64,000 nucleotides of DNA from Opeltia flavorubescens (Eukaryota; Ascomycota; Lecanoromycetes; Teloschistales; Teloschistaceae): the NCBI GenBank assembly GCA_000442125.1, contig KE546981.1, forward strand, positions 186,001-250,000, read 5' to 3'. Under the pieces are notes generated by a model. It was not told where the DNA came from, did no database searches, and was given only the letters and a program-made list of their open reading frames with translations. Position 1 is the first letter of the stretch, and each line of letters begins with the position of its first letter. Of this stretch, positions 41,092 through 52,484 are shown piece by piece. Position numbers and translations under genes: made by a program.

Positions 41092-42231
41092 CTAGAATCC
41101 CCACGAACGCTTCTTATCCTCCATCTCTGGCTCTTGCTTAATGCTCTCATGTTCAGGAGGCCAAAAACACGTTTCCACTTCCGGCTCCTCTTTCATTAAG
41201 ACGTTTGTAGTGGTAGTAGTAGTAGTTGGCGGCTCCTGCTTCAAGCGCTGCAGTGATGATGATGACTTAACTGCTGGTGCTTGTGCAGGATGACGTGGAG
41301 ACGACTTCGCTTGTTTTTGCCTAGGAGCAGGACCCATCTCTGGCTTTTCCTTGACTGAGATATTAGTAGTAGTTGGCGGCTCTTGCTTCAAGCGCTGTAG
41401 TGATGATGACTTGAATGCTGGTACTTTTGCTGAATGATGGGGTGATTTCGCTTGTGTTTTCTGCGTAGGGCGAGGATCACCCGCTTCTGGTTCGTCTATG
41501 ATGAAGTACTGCGGAGGGGAAGTAGAGGATTGTGTTGTTCGAACGGCTGGGACTGGTGGCGTTGGCGATATTTCAGCTAGTCGTTCCGAAGATTGCATGT
41601 GTTGTGAGGTGGCGTCGTCGTGTCGATTCCGTTGAGAAAGATCTTTTTTGGTTTTCGGCTCACGTGAGGAAGCACCGAGAATATTATAGGGATGTTGCTG
41701 GTCAGATCGTGCAGACACAATTGCCGATGACTCTGGTTGCTCGCTCAGAGTAGCCGGTGGTTGTGTGTCTTCTGCCTCCTTCTTCGCATGCAAAGCATCC
41801 TTATACTGGAGATACTGTAAATTGCTACCGAATGAGAGGGAAGATTTGAACAATGGATGGTTTAGAACATAAGAGAGATCTCCTCGTGACATATCGGTTC
41901 GATCGAGCGTCATGCTTCTCAATCTCACTATTCCCGGAGCAGCAGGAGGTGGTGATTGGATCGGCAATGTCGGAGATGTTGGTAGGGTAGTTGGAGGATT
42001 CGAAGGCAGTTGAGTTCTAAAGGGACCGGCAGTGTTACGGTGAGGAAACGGAGATCGTTGCTGTCTAATCGGAGATCGAGATCGATAATCTCTTCCTTGA
42101 CGCTCATGTCGAAGCCGCACCGTCTCCAACGCAACCTCGCGTGCAAGCTCAAGCGTGGGAGGAGTCCATGCCGGGGAACGTGATCGACCCTTTCCCGCCC
42201 CGCGGCCGTAGGATCTGTTTCCGCGTGCCAT
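41092..42231 (-). CDS. Arg/Ser-rich protein with SUMO-consensus motifs, paralog A, 379 aa
   Basis: Single exon from the ATG at MARGNRSYGRGAGKG; the frame continues 34 codons upstream with no ATG. The N-terminus is SR-like (GKGRSRSPAWTPP, then LRHERQGRDYRSRSPIRQQ). A conserved core follows (RGDLSYVLNHPLF, FGSNLQYLQYKDALHAKKEA). The C-terminal half is disordered and holds an internal duplication around SSSLQRLKQEPPTTT. It carries a series of [ILVM]-K-x-E/P acidic motifs (LKQEPP, MKEEPEVE, IKQEPEME) that fit the SUMO-acceptor consensus. It is a paralog of the gene at 43421-44548 by the SR block, the core and the C-terminal end. A nuclear, RNA- or chromatin-related role is a guess from composition. 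Confidence 0.65.
   Translation of the reverse strand: MARGNRSYGRGAGKGRSRSPAWTPPTLELAREVALETVRLRHERQGRDYRSRSPIRQQRSPFPHRNTAGPFRTQLPSNPPTTLPTSPTLPIQSPPPAAPGIVRLRSMTLDRTDMSRGDLSYVLNHPLFKSSLSFGSNLQYLQYKDALHAKKEAEDTQPPATLSEQPESSAIVSARSDQQHPYNILGASSREPKTKKDLSQRNRHDDATSQHMQSSERLAEISPTPPVPAVRTTQSSTSPPQYFIIDEPEAGDPRPTQKTQAKSPHHSAKVPAFKSSSLQRLKQEPPTTTNISVKEKPEMGPAPRQKQAKSSPRHPAQAPAVKSSSSLQRLKQEPPTTTTTTTNVLMKEEPEVETCFWPPEHESIKQEPEMEDKKRSWGF
41165..41460 (-). repeat. Internal coding duplication with LKQEPP units
   Basis: Two roughly 130-150-nt units inside paralog A each code a Lys/Ser/His-rich stretch, then SSSLQRLKQEPPTTT, then a K-E-[KE]-P-E motif. The later unit has an expanded ACT/ACC run coding seven Thr. 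Confidence 0.65.
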
Positions 42232-43420
42232 TGCAATTCCTACTGTCGAAGACCCGAAGTCTTGAAGCTGATTTCCTTTCAGAGAGCCCCCGACCTCCGA
42301 GTTGCTACATGTGATTGACGACAGCCAGCCCACGGATGAGTAATCAAGGGTGGTTCGAGGAGCAGGGAATTAAATTGCTCTTGGTCACACTCTTGCTGAA
42401 TATCTGGAAAGAATCAGTCTTCATTACGTGTAGAAGAAAAAGAGTTGATGCGGGACCCACAGCGCTGTTTTAACATCCAACAGCAGAGCTCTGACCCTAC
42501 AGCCGAAATCCACAGCGCATCACACCTACGAGAGGGAAAAGCAGAAATTCAAGATGATTGCCGAGGTGAGATCCGTTAGTAGTTTTCCTCTGTCTAAAAT
42601 GCGCCTATGATGGTAAATACAGCGTCTTAATTTATATCGGAGTGAAGTGTATCAAGGGATTTTGATGAGAGTCTGAAGAGTCTAAGCCGGAAATCCATGA
42701 CTTCATGAAATCATTCATTTGGAGATTCTATCAAAGTAGAGAAACTGTAGGCGAAAATTATGATTATAAGCCCGGCAGTAGTGCTAGTCCAGCAAAGAGC
42801 CCTACCAAAGAATAAATATATCAGCGGTAATGATCGAAGGCAGAAGACCCGTTTTGTAATCGGAGTCCACCATGATAACGTCACGAATAGGTAGAAAATG
42901 ATATGGATTTCATCTCTCGCAGATGTCGATACTTAGATTAAAAGAGAGGGATACTGCTATGATTGTTCTTTTTTCTTCGTCGCCTCTTTGGCCCTTGAGG
43001 TTGGCAAATGGTGGGCGGCTTGATTGCTTTTGATGATTGAAGGAGAAGGTGTAATGGCTGTATGGCGAGTCATATACTTTGATATGTCTCAAGTGGCAGC
43101 AGTGAGGGGACGCGGGAATCCAGATAATGGACTCTTTGCAGAAGTGTGAGCAGTGGCGTGGCTCCATTATTGTAGAGACAAAGAAGCTACCAAGCAATTT
43201 CAAACACTTGCCCCCAGCTACGATACATGAATCCCGCTTTCCTGCTCAGCATCTCTTTCAAGGACGGAATGCCAAATCTCTCATTTCTCCGTACATCACC
43301 CTTGACCAAGGAAAAGAATGGCATTATATCGCCTGCTGGATAATCTGGCAGCTGAAGCAAAGAAAATCAATGCCTCATGATTCTTCCAACATCTTCCACT
43401 CATTCCAATCCGCGGACAAG
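42232..43420. other. intergenic with shared promoter block
   Basis: Spacer between the two SR-like paralogs. Roughly 42490-42572 resembles 44609-44685 upstream of paralog B, ending in the same GCCGAGGTGAG (42560-42570). No gene seen. Confidence 0.45.
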
Positions 43421-44548
43421 CTATGAATCCTGCGAACCCTTCAGATTCTCCGGCTCTGGCTCCTTCTTAATCAAAGCATCGGGAAAAGGCTCCATCTTCG
43501 GTTGTTGAACTATTGGGGCACTAACTCTTGGTGGTGGGGGTGATGCCGGGGGCCTTGATAGCATTTCCTTAGGATTGGGAGCCACCGCTGTTTCCTTCTT
43601 GATCGGACATGAGGCGGGTGAAACAGAAGATTGTGCTCCACCAACAGGTACTGGTAGTCGTCGAGGTGGCGGCTGAACTGGGTTTTGGACGGGGCGAGGA
43701 GGAGGGCGATGAACCGATAGCGGATGTCCAATGACTGGCGTTGATGGTTGCGGAAGTGGTGGAGTTGCCTGCATAGGCTGAGAATATATCTGTGCTTCTG
43801 TCCTGAAAAAGTGTGGAGACGGGCGAATAGAAGACTGCGTTGTAGCAGCTTGTGCTGCTAATGGTGATGGTGGCGCGCTTTGTTTCTGTAAAGGACGAAA
43901 AGGCTGCACGGTGGCGGCACCCAGTGTGTCAAGCTGTACCTGCGGCTGAGTTGAAGATAGGCCAGGGACAACGTGAGGTCGCTGCTCGCAGGACTGAAGG
44001 GACTGTGTTGGAGCGGCAAATCTCGCTAATTGTGCATGCTTCCGCATTCTCCTTCGTTTCGCTGCTGTTGGCCGTTCCCCTATCTCCGCCTCGTTCGCTT
44101 CCTCAGCATCCCATCTCCTCAGGAAGTCGAGATTCGCACCTAGTGTTACACCCCGACGAAACTGAGGATGGTTGACGACGTAACGTAGCTCCTCCATAGA
44201 CATGTTGCTGAATTGTACATCCACACTCTTGAGGTCAGTGAAGCCTTCTTGGGTCAATGGCACGGCGGACTCTGACCAGGAAGCTGATAGTTTGGGAGGC
44301 ATTGGAGCGTTCGAGTACCCATCGCTACGGCGACTGTCCGCGTACTGGTGACGTAGAACTGGTGAGCGTGATCGATAATCCCGGGCTTCTCTCTCGTGTC
44401 TGACTTTGACTAAAGCCCTCGCCAATTCTATCTCCGAGTCTGGTGACCAAGACCGCTCCCTCTGGAATTCTCGACTACGAAATCTCCGCGGCGACAATGA
44501 TCGCTGCCTCTGCCTATCTTGACCGTTAGACTTCCGTTTGCGTGCCAT
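43421..44548 (-). CDS. Arg/Ser-rich protein with SUMO-consensus motifs, paralog B, 375 aa
   Basis: Single exon from MARKRKSNGQDRQRQRS. The SR-like head (RSLSPRRFRSREFQRERSW) leads to IELARALVKVRHEREARDYR and SRSP, matching paralog A. The core has MSMEELRYVVNHPQFRRG and LGANLDFLRRWDAEEANEAE, aligning with the paralog A block at DLSYVLNHPLF. A basic cluster (AAKRRRMRKHAQLARFA) looks like a nuclear localisation signal. The Pro/Gln-rich tail has IKKETAV and IKKEPEPENLKG, fitting the SUMO-acceptor consensus. I know no named family. The two genes lie in tandem about 1.2 kb apart with similar upstream sequence, so they arose by local duplication. Confidence 0.65.
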   Translation of the reverse strand: MARKRKSNGQDRQRQRSLSPRRFRSREFQRERSWSPDSEIELARALVKVRHEREARDYRSRSPVLRHQYADSRRSDGYSNAPMPPKLSASWSESAVPLTQEGFTDLKSVDVQFSNMSMEELRYVVNHPQFRRGVTLGANLDFLRRWDAEEANEAEIGERPTAAKRRRMRKHAQLARFAAPTQSLQSCEQRPHVVPGLSSTQPQVQLDTLGAATVQPFRPLQKQSAPPSPLAAQAATTQSSIRPSPHFFRTEAQIYSQPMQATPPLPQPSTPVIGHPLSVHRPPPRPVQNPVQPPPRRLPVPVGGAQSSVSPASCPIKKETAVAPNPKEMLSRPPASPPPPRVSAPIVQQPKMEPFPDALIKKEPEPENLKGSQDS

Positions 44549-45219
44549 GACACTCAAAGAGTACGTGTCGAGGTAATTAAATTCAATGATTCCGGTGTTC
44601 GAAAATCGTGACCTCACAGCTGAGATTCACGCAGTTTGTTTCAAAAGGGGAAAAAATAAACTCAAAAGACCTGCCGAGGTGAGGAAATTGTTGATATCTC
44701 CACCTTCTCTCCAACACGCGTCTGTTCCACTAGATAAGCGAGTGTGTCAAGCTCTGCTCAAGGTCAGTCTAACCATTATGGTATGAGCTTAAGTGAAGGC
44801 AAAGTCGATGTATCGAAATAAGTCTATCCGAGACTTCGACTGCATCTGGAGATGCTGCCAGAGAAGTAAATAAATTTTGGTAGTGAACTGCATTTTTTCC
44901 TAACCCTCTCCGGGCTGAGTTTTGATATCATCCAATGGTCTTGCCATAACAGGTGCAAAGCCAGAGCACGCAAGGTATATCTACTAAATGATAGGAAACA
45001 GTGACTGGGATAGATCGAGAGGAATGCTGCTCATCTACCTCGATTTGGAAATCCACGGGTTGAAATCGTACTCTACAGAACAAAATTCTCGAGAGCCTTT
45101 CACGTTTGTCGTCCTTTCTACCAAAATTCGGGGATATGGACATACATACCCAAAACAGGGCTATTCAAATCCTTCCTGGAGAGACTTACATCTAGAGATA
45201 CCCACATCATAAACCTTCC
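44549..45219. other. intergenic with shared promoter block
   Basis: Upstream region of paralog B including the block at 44609-44685 that resembles the one upstream of paralog A. No gene seen. Confidence 0.4.
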
Positions 45220-46988
45220 TCACGCGGTCTTAAAATGAAGCGGTCCACTCCAAGCCCTCAACCTCGCCCCGAACAAACTCAAAAAGACAATCAAAAAGAA
45301 TACCACCGCCGTAACCCCCGCTTGCACGCCAAAGCTCCTTTGCGGACCCATCGCATGTGCCCACCTTACCTGAAAATAACTGATGATGAACCCACCAGTG
45401 GTCCTCGCGAAGTTGATCCAGGCCGCAACCTCCCCACTAGCTTCGGGGTAAGCTTCCAGATTATACGCATTCAGCGCCACGGTCGTGATCATGATGCCGA
45501 AGACGTACAAGCCCCAGGTGACTGCGGTGACCATGTAATGGTAGTCGTTTTGGAAGCAGAAGCCAATTGCAACAAGACCTGCGAGCATGAAGGGAGTGGA
45601 GATGTAGATTGCGAGGAGACGGGCCTCGGGGTCTAGGGTGCCATTGTTGCGGCGCATGTATATTTTGGCTATGAAGTCGTGGAGCCAGTGGCCGACAATC
45701 TCGCCCAGAATGGCTGCTATCACTGGGGCGAAGTAGAGGAAGCCTGCGGAGGGCAATCACAGGGGTCAGTAAACAAGATTCAATTCTCCAAAATTTCTTG
45801 AAAGGGATTTATAGAGCGTATATACCTATTTGCTTAGGCCCGAAGCCGTAAAGAGGGCCGATGAAGATGGAGATAGTAGTATTAATCCCAACGACCCAAG
45901 CAAAGGTGAAAAGGAAGTAGACTGTGGATAGAAAGACGGTTGGTTTGAGGATGACCTTGACGGAGCGCATCACGGCCTGCGGGAATGAGTTACGCAAATG
46001 CCGAGACCGGTACTGCTCCACTCCGATTAATCGCATAAAGCGAGACTGACGAACTGGCTGCTTGTCTATCGGAATCCTTCGGTCGTAGTACGTCTCATCA
46101 AGAAAAATGATAATGCCTGCAAGGCAAAGGCCGGTTTCGATGGTATAGATCCAAAATGGCCAGTGCCACGACAATTTCGTGATCATGAATGCAGCAAGTA
46201 GAGGCCCAAGATATGGGGATACGGTGATGAATGCTGACCAGACATTGATTTTGCGTCTATGGCACGCTCGCATCAGCTCCGCCAATTCAGAAAAGGAGCC
46301 TAGTGGACTTACGCGTGCTCGTGGAGAAAGAACATGTCTTTGATCAGCATGAGCCCGCCCTTGCGTACCGTCAACTCTAGTTTCGCTCTCTCGTTTGGGA
46401 CTCCATACGTACACCTTGTGCTACTGTTGCGAATAACCCATTGAGTACGCGAGCTGCAAAGAAAGAGTTGAAGCTAGTTGCAGCTGCACACCATAATGCT
46501 GTGAGGAAGGCGAAGACGGTGAACCAAAAGAACACTGGCAACCGGCCGAAAAATGCTGCCAGTATAACTACGATGACTCCCCCAGCTCCGAGCATGAATA
46601 CACCGCCGACCTGAGAGTGGTTGACCTCATCTGGACTCATGTGCCATATTCTATGAACCATCGTGTCAGCAAGCCCCCCACGTCCAAACCCAAGAATGAC
46701 TCACTGGGCTTGAGGAATCAACGTAACCGCCCCTGTGGCACTACCATAGTCAGGGAGAAGCGCGGTGGCCGAAATAATGAAAAGCACCAGATTCTTCCTG
46801 CCTTGAGACCAATTGAGTGGATCATGGGGATCCGCGCTAGGCTGTGGTATCAGAATGGTTTGCTGGTCTCGAGACAGCTGCAGGCCTTCCTTGGTACCAG
46901 CCTTGGAGGCATCCAGCAAGTATCCATCCTGATCTCGAGGAGCGATCTGTTTGACTGTGGTAATATGTTGCTTTTCGATGTCGGACAT
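45220..46988 (-). CDS. MFS transporter, DHA1-like
   Basis: Twelve-helix-type major facilitator protein. Minus-strand exons 46705-46988, 46413-46650, 46313-46359, 45826-46256 and 45220-45743 give 507 residues. The N-terminus has DPHDPLNWSQGRKN, the D-P-x-N-W signature of fungal drug/H+ antiporter-like MFS proteins. Helices then include NLVLFIISATALLPDYGSAT and GGVFMLGAGGVIVVILAAFF. The third exon gives GGLMLIKDMFFLHEHA and joins to RKINVWSAFI, using intron GTACGT..AAG at 46360-46412. The second half has FLYFAPVIAAILGEIVGHWL and ends FLSLFGARLRAWSGPLHF. Substrate unknown. It neighbours a SAT4-like protein and an O-methyltransferase. Confidence 0.92.
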
Positions 46989-47857
46989 GTTCCTCTAGAT
47001 GTTAGGTAATTGCAGTCGAAAGATGTGTCGTGAGAAATTTGAAGCTACGCTAGCATAGCTTAGAGAGTGCGATCTGGATAGAGACCAAAACGATGAAACC
47101 AATATCAGCCAGGCTCGCTCGGCGACAAGACCTGGTGGCTTTCCCTACGGCACATGGAAGTACACGGCAAAGGTACCGGCTGGTAGCTGCATCTGTGCCG
47201 CACCTCTTCCATTTCGACGTTGGGGATGATATGATCGTTCATGGCTGCAATGTGGCGCTCGCGTGTTCCAACGGGAAGGGGTGCCACCGCATGAGGGGGG
47301 CAGGACGCTAGGTTCTGAGTGGAGCGATAAGCACATGTCAGAGATGTGGTACTTAAGAGCAGAATCTGCCGATCTAATGCAGACATGATGGCTTGTGATG
47401 ATGGTGTGCATGGAAGCGAAAGCAACTGATAGCGAGTGTAACACTTACGTAAAGCTGCTCTTTTCACATGATACCTTCGTGAGATGTCAGGCGATTACCA
47501 CCAACGTCGAAGAGAGTTTCAGCTATTGTCATTTGCCACTGATCTCATTTCCTAGGAGTCAAAATATCTCAATGACTCTGAACATACTCATCAAAGAGCT
47601 AATACCATAGCTTGGTCCTTCCTAGCAGCGGCCGGCCCAACGGGTATCTAAGATGGTAGCCGAAAAGGTCCACGGGACGGGACTTCCCGGCCCACCATAC
47701 TAGCAGCCGGCGAATTTCCTAAGCTGTGCCCCTGTTCTACATTAATTGATAAATTAACCTCACCGTCTAATCATACAATTCATGACTATCAAACAATGCC
47801 CAGAAACTCCAACTGAAATGCCGTGTCGGACAGGTCCGAGAGCTCTGCCGCCACATA
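46989..47857. other. intergenic, no gene seen
   Basis: About 870 nt between two minus-strand membrane-protein genes. No supported feature. Confidence 0.45.
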
Positions 47858-49134
47858 TCAGCGCAAAGCAGAATATGTGTCGTTTTCGGTGTGCATCGTC
47901 GCGTTCCCCTGCGTGATTGACCCAGCATTCTCTTGCGACGCCGTATCGCCAAAGCTGACACCTACTTCCGTGGTCTTGATAATCTCATTTGGGTCTGGTT
48001 TCCGACCAGATTCAACATCCATGTCTGATCGACCTTGGCATGTTGTCTGAGTTCCTCGTTGATCATCCGCTGACAGACCATGTGCTCTAAAGCTTGTTGG
48101 AGGATAAAGGTCTTGTAGACGGTGCCCGTCATCATCTTCGTGCGCTCGATACCCATTCTTTCTACGCGCTGGAGCAAATGCGTACATCTCCCGGCTCACA
48201 GAAGGACTCTTTCGAGAAACAGACCGGCCGCGTAAAAGAGGTAATAGAGGCCGAAGAGTCGGCACGCATGCCGCAATGATAATCACATAGGATTCTGTCG
48301 TATACCATATCACGAGATCAACTGTATCGTACGTGTAATCCGCTCTAGCTGTCAAATGCTGGAGCTGGATTGTCTTGACAATCGCCGCTCCTGTCGCAAA
48401 TATCCCAAGAGACATGGCAGCACCGATACCCAATTTCACATGTCGTCGCATCTTCAGCTCCCAGATGATGATCAGAGGGAAAAGTGCCAGCACAAAGTCC
48501 GAGAAACATGAAAACGAAGACTGGAAATACCCAACGTTTTGTTGTATATGTGGATTTATGCAGCTTCCGGGCACCTCTGGATTCCATAGCTTTCTCGCAG
48601 GCGAGCATTGGCCCATTAAGAAGCCTACACAGATCGTGTTGATTGTGACCAGCAGCGCAATGAGAGTGTAGAGGAACCATTGTTGAACCTTGTTTTTTGC
48701 CATAATCCTTAGGATAAGGAATGCGACGGATATCTTTCCTACTCCGCAGCTAAAGATTGTAAATGGCTGCGCTATCCAGTTGAACTTGTTTGCATTCAGT
48801 CTTTGCACTGGATCCAGGGTAGCAAAATGTCTGCCTCCACCGTAGTGCACGTCTGCGGTGACAAGCGAGGAGCAAACAATGGCCAAAACCTGGTCTCCGT
48901 GTTAGTTTCACCATAACACTTTACTCCTCGTTGCTTTTCAAGTATGGAATCCGGAAGAAGACCTACCAAGGCCAGGAGTATCATCCAGTCGTCTATACCA
49001 ACATTGTGTATCAGGCGTGAGCGAGTGAACATTCGCGCTCCCACTATTAGAATGGCCACAGCGCATTCGATCCATGTCACAGTGAGGATGGCCGGGCCAC
49101 GATTCGCCTTGGCGACATCCGAAGATGTAGACAT
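47858..49134 (-). CDS. SAT4/fungal rhodopsin-domain integral membrane protein
   Basis: Minus-strand exons 48967-49134 and 47858-48889 (intron GTAGGT..CAG) give 399 residues. Seven hydrophobic segments are visible, including PAILTVTWIECAVAILIVGA, IDDWMILLALVLAIVCSSLV, FNWIAQPFTIFSCGVGKISV and YTLIALLVTINTICVGFLMG. The pattern IDDWMILLA, HYGGGRH, GQCSPARKLWNPEVPGSC and SCFSDFVLALFPLIIIWELK is the signature of the fungal SAT4/rhodopsin-like family (PF20684). The long cytosolic tail is hydrophilic. The biochemical role of the family is poorly defined; members often sit near secondary-metabolite genes. The start is the first ATG (MSTSSDVAKANRG). Confidence 0.9.
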
Positions 49135-50080
49135 TTCTTCCACGTCGTACAAGTCAAGTCCAGTCACTGTTGGCTAGCGAAAGGCGAGCTCATACTGTTC
49201 GCTCCATCGAAACTCTCCGGACATCGCGACAGCATTCGTAGGTTGTAAGCGCGAGATCTGTTATATAGGAGAGGCCGCTAGTCTGGTCACAAGCCTCTGT
49301 GTAGACGTACGGAGGTGGCGGGTAGATACTTCGTTAATGGAGGTCGACTTGCTACAAAAGCAAAGCCTCGGCGAAACAACTCATGGTCAATGACTCCATG
49401 GGATCTCCCTGGGTGTCTCTGTCGGTAAACAGCTTTGGGGGCTTGAACTCGGACCCCGTCCATTATCGCGCATGAATTGATCCAGTACGACGACTTGCAG
49501 TACCGACAATGCAGGATCAGCAAATTGCATCACAATGTTTCTTTCCCCTTGCGATAATAATTTCTACCCCACATGTACATAACGAGGGAAACCACACGCC
49601 TTCCCGGGTGGCTGGGCTGCGCCCGACCGATCAGCTTGTAGATCCTCCTCTTGAGATTGTATCTTTGATTACTGTTGCCATGGTTGCAATTTAGCGAGGC
49701 AAGGAGGTTACTAAGTTTGTAGCATCAATGCAATATGCTGTCAGAATGGCTATTGTCAAAAGCCCATTCGCTCAATAGAGCTGTCGAGGCTTGCAGGAAC
49801 CGGCTCGGGGGTGCGGCCCGAGGGGGTAAAGTCTCGTCCAGTAATCTCTGTGCATTTACTAGTCATCGAAGATAGCCGTGTGTTCCAAATGCAGCCTGTC
49901 GTCATAGCTTTCTCTCTTGCAACCCTCTTGATCATGACCAATCAGAGGTTTTTCTTGGCCAACCTGCGACGTTCCACAGCACTGTGGAGATGGCGTTGAC
50001 AGGGCAAGATACTGCCCCAAGCAAACTTGTCCAATCCATGTGTCTTGGTTACCGTTTCTCACATACCAACGCCCACAGTG
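49135..50080. other. divergent intergenic region
   Basis: About 950 nt between the SAT4-like gene (-) and the methyltransferase (+). No supported gene. Confidence 0.45.
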
Positions 50081-51538
50081 ATGGAGATGAGCGGAGAAAA
50101 ATTGATTGGTCTGGTGAATTCAGCAGCTGATGCGCGAACCGAGGAGTTATGTCAGGGAACAGAGCAAAGAAAGGAATTGCTTGCAGCATTGCGCAAGCTC
50201 ACACTCAAACTCGAAGACCCAAATGAGAGCATCGCCAGAATTATCTTTCAAGTATGAGTCAATCCCAAGGCTCGTCAACTGCAGCCAGGTCAACGGCTAT
50301 CAGCTAATTCCAACGCATATTAGCCTCATGAGAACGCGGTGATCCGTGTCGCCATTGATCTCAATCTATTTGTCCTGGTTGGAAAAGAAGAGAAGGGGCT
50401 GACGGCCAAGGATCTTGCAAGGCTCACAGGAGCAGAGAAATCTCTCATTGGTTCGTCCTTCCGTGTCTTTCAAGGTCTTTGCTGACTCCCAGCACATAGT
50501 CCGGATCATGAGGCTACTGACCAGCATGGGAATCTTTTTGGAAAAGGGTGAACAGCACTATGCTGCGACTCCGATCTCGAACGCATGGACAGCGCCGCCA
50601 GTCGAGGGCGCTACGAGGCATCTGTAGGTCGTTCTCTTGCGTGATGGGAGCTGAGCTCATTCGATGATCCCAGATTTGACGAATCCGCCGTTTCGCTTTC
50701 CAAATTGCCCGAATTCCTACAGCTGACCAAGTACAAGAATCCAGTCGACAACACGTACTCATCCTTCCAAGAAGCCTTCCGGACCAAACTGAAAATGTGG
50801 GAATACATTTTTGAGCGGCCTGAAAGACTGAACGCCTTCAACACCTTCATGGAGGGGCAGAGGGTGGGTAGAGTGCAATGGTTCCATCATTTTCCTGTTG
50901 ACTCTCTGGGCGGTGACTCGAATAATGCGGACACGGTGTTGATGGTCGACGTTGGCGGAGGGAGAGGGCATGATCTGGAAGCATTCAAGTCTGCATATCC
51001 CCAGCAGCAGGGGAGATTGATTGTCCAGGATCTTTCCGCAACGATCGACGACATCAAGCATCCAAAACCCGGTATCGAAGCCATGAAACACGACTTCTTC
51101 AGGTCACAGCCCGTTAAAGGTAAGCGTCCAGGACAATCTTTGACATGGCTGACGAAATTGTAGGCGCCAAGTCGTACTACTTTCGCAACATCTTCCATGA
51201 CTGTAAGTCATTGCTTCCTTCCATTCTCACCGAACGTGCAACTGATGGCGTTTGCTATGCCAGGGCCCGATAGCGAAGCTCGAGTCATCCTTCAGCACAC
51301 AGCAGACGCAATGGCAAAGGGAGTCTCTCGTGTTCTGATTAATGAATGGGTGCTGTCCGATACGAATGCCTCGATAAAGTCAGCTCAGATGGATATCAAC
51401 ATGATGTGTCTGTTCTCGGGGACGGAGAGGACTCGTAGTCAATGGGATGCGCTCTTGGGCAGGGCCGGGCTAAAGATAGTCAAGATCTGGGGACCGGATC
51501 GAGAAACGGAATGTCTCATTGAGGCTGTCCTTGAGTGA
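50081..51538 (+). CDS. SAM-dependent O-methyltransferase (COMT-like)
   Basis: Small-molecule O-methyltransferase of the type found in fungal secondary metabolism. Exons 50081-50251, 50324-50450, 50500-50623, 50674-51119, 51164-51202 and 51264-51538 give 393 residues. The N-terminal dimerisation domain includes AVIRVAIDLNLFVLV and VRIMRLLTSMGIFLEKGE. The SAM-binding motif is VLMVDVGGGRGHDLEAF, followed by RLIVQDLSATIDDI. The tiny fifth exon completes SYYFRNIFHDWPD, whose His is the expected catalytic base. The end has TRSQWDALLGRAGLKIVKIW. Substrate unknown. Divergent from a SAT4-like gene. Confidence 0.92.
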
Positions 51539-51872
51539 CGTACACAAGTCGGCGTTTACGCGCTTAAATCCAATACTACAGATCATGACGTGCCTTTCCA
51601 TAGAAGTCTTCAGCATATCCTTGCACCTATCACAGGCCTTGCTTATGAGTATTCGGCGATCGTAACATATACTTGACTGCCATCTCTGCTTAACAAGGTC
51701 GGCGCCGACGTGATATTAAGGCCAGACACATTTGACAATTCTCATTACTAAGATTCAATGCAGCAGGAACCCGAAGGGACTACAAACACGAAATTTCTCC
51801 ATCGTCCTTTCCTTGCACTGCCCAGCATGCACACCAGCAAATTCTACAAAAAACAGTCTCCTCCACGCTCCC
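51539..51872. other. intergenic between convergent genes
   Basis: 334 nt with no feature seen. Confidence 0.4.
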
Positions 51873-52299
51873 TTACCTCTTCTTACCACCCATCTTCACC
51901 CTCACCCTCTCCTCAATCCTCTCCCGTTCCTCAACCTCCGCCTTCTCCATCAATATCTCAACCTCAGCATTCCTAATCTCCTTTGGGATCTCCAGTGACC
52001 TCGAAATTCGATCACCATAGGCGGTCACCCATAATAGCTCATAGCCACCATCTTCAGTCGAATGTATGGATGAGGCGCGTTCGCAGTTGAGAGACTGTAT
52101 ATGTACAATCTTCAGCAACGAGGTGAGTTTCACTGGAGTGGAGATAAATTACCTCGCGATACCGTTGTTCAGCAACGATGCGCCGGCGCTCTGGTCCTCC
52201 GGTTTGCTCGTAAATCTCTTGTGTTGCTTCTTCCCTTAGTTCTTCCTCTGTCTTTTTGTGGTGGTGTAGGTGGAGGAGGTTTAAGAGTTTGTGGGGCAT
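51873..52299 (-). CDS. Small unknown protein, divergent pair member 1, 122 aa
   Basis: Minus-strand exons 52153-52299 and 51873-52094 (intron GTAATT..CAG, phase 0). Exon 1 reads MPHKLLNLLHLHHHKKTEEE and continues through TGGPERRRIVAEQRYRE. Exon 2 begins SLNCERASSIHSTEDGG, then YELLWVTAYGD, and ends in a charged helix (EILMEKAEVEERERIEERV) with GKKR. It aligns end to end with the gene at 52873, including the intron position after the Glu of Y-x-E. No signal peptide or membrane segment. The N-terminal half is probably helical and the middle has a short strand pair. I do not recognise the family. Confidence 0.7.
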
Positions 52300-52477
52300 G
52301 TTGCGAAGTTTTCTGCGACTTTGTGGTTCAAGAAAGTGGTTTGCGAGGGTGTATCTTGAGTAGCTTGTGATATTGATTGGTGATGTTCTTCGGGTCGTTT
52401 GGACTTTGGCTTGAAGTCTACGAGTGAATTTGGAGTTTTGTGATGAGAGCATACGATGATGGCAGGACTCTTAGAGA

Positions 52478-52484
52478 TTTTATA
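52478..52484 (-). promoter_or_regulatory. TATA box candidate
   Basis: TATAAAA on the minus strand, about 180 nt upstream of the start of the 51873-52299 gene. Confidence 0.45.

Noticed and set aside
41210-41235. TAG/GTA-type triplet run as a possible microsatellite of interest
   Set aside because: It codes the poly-Thr run of the internal LKQEPP duplication and needs no other explanation.
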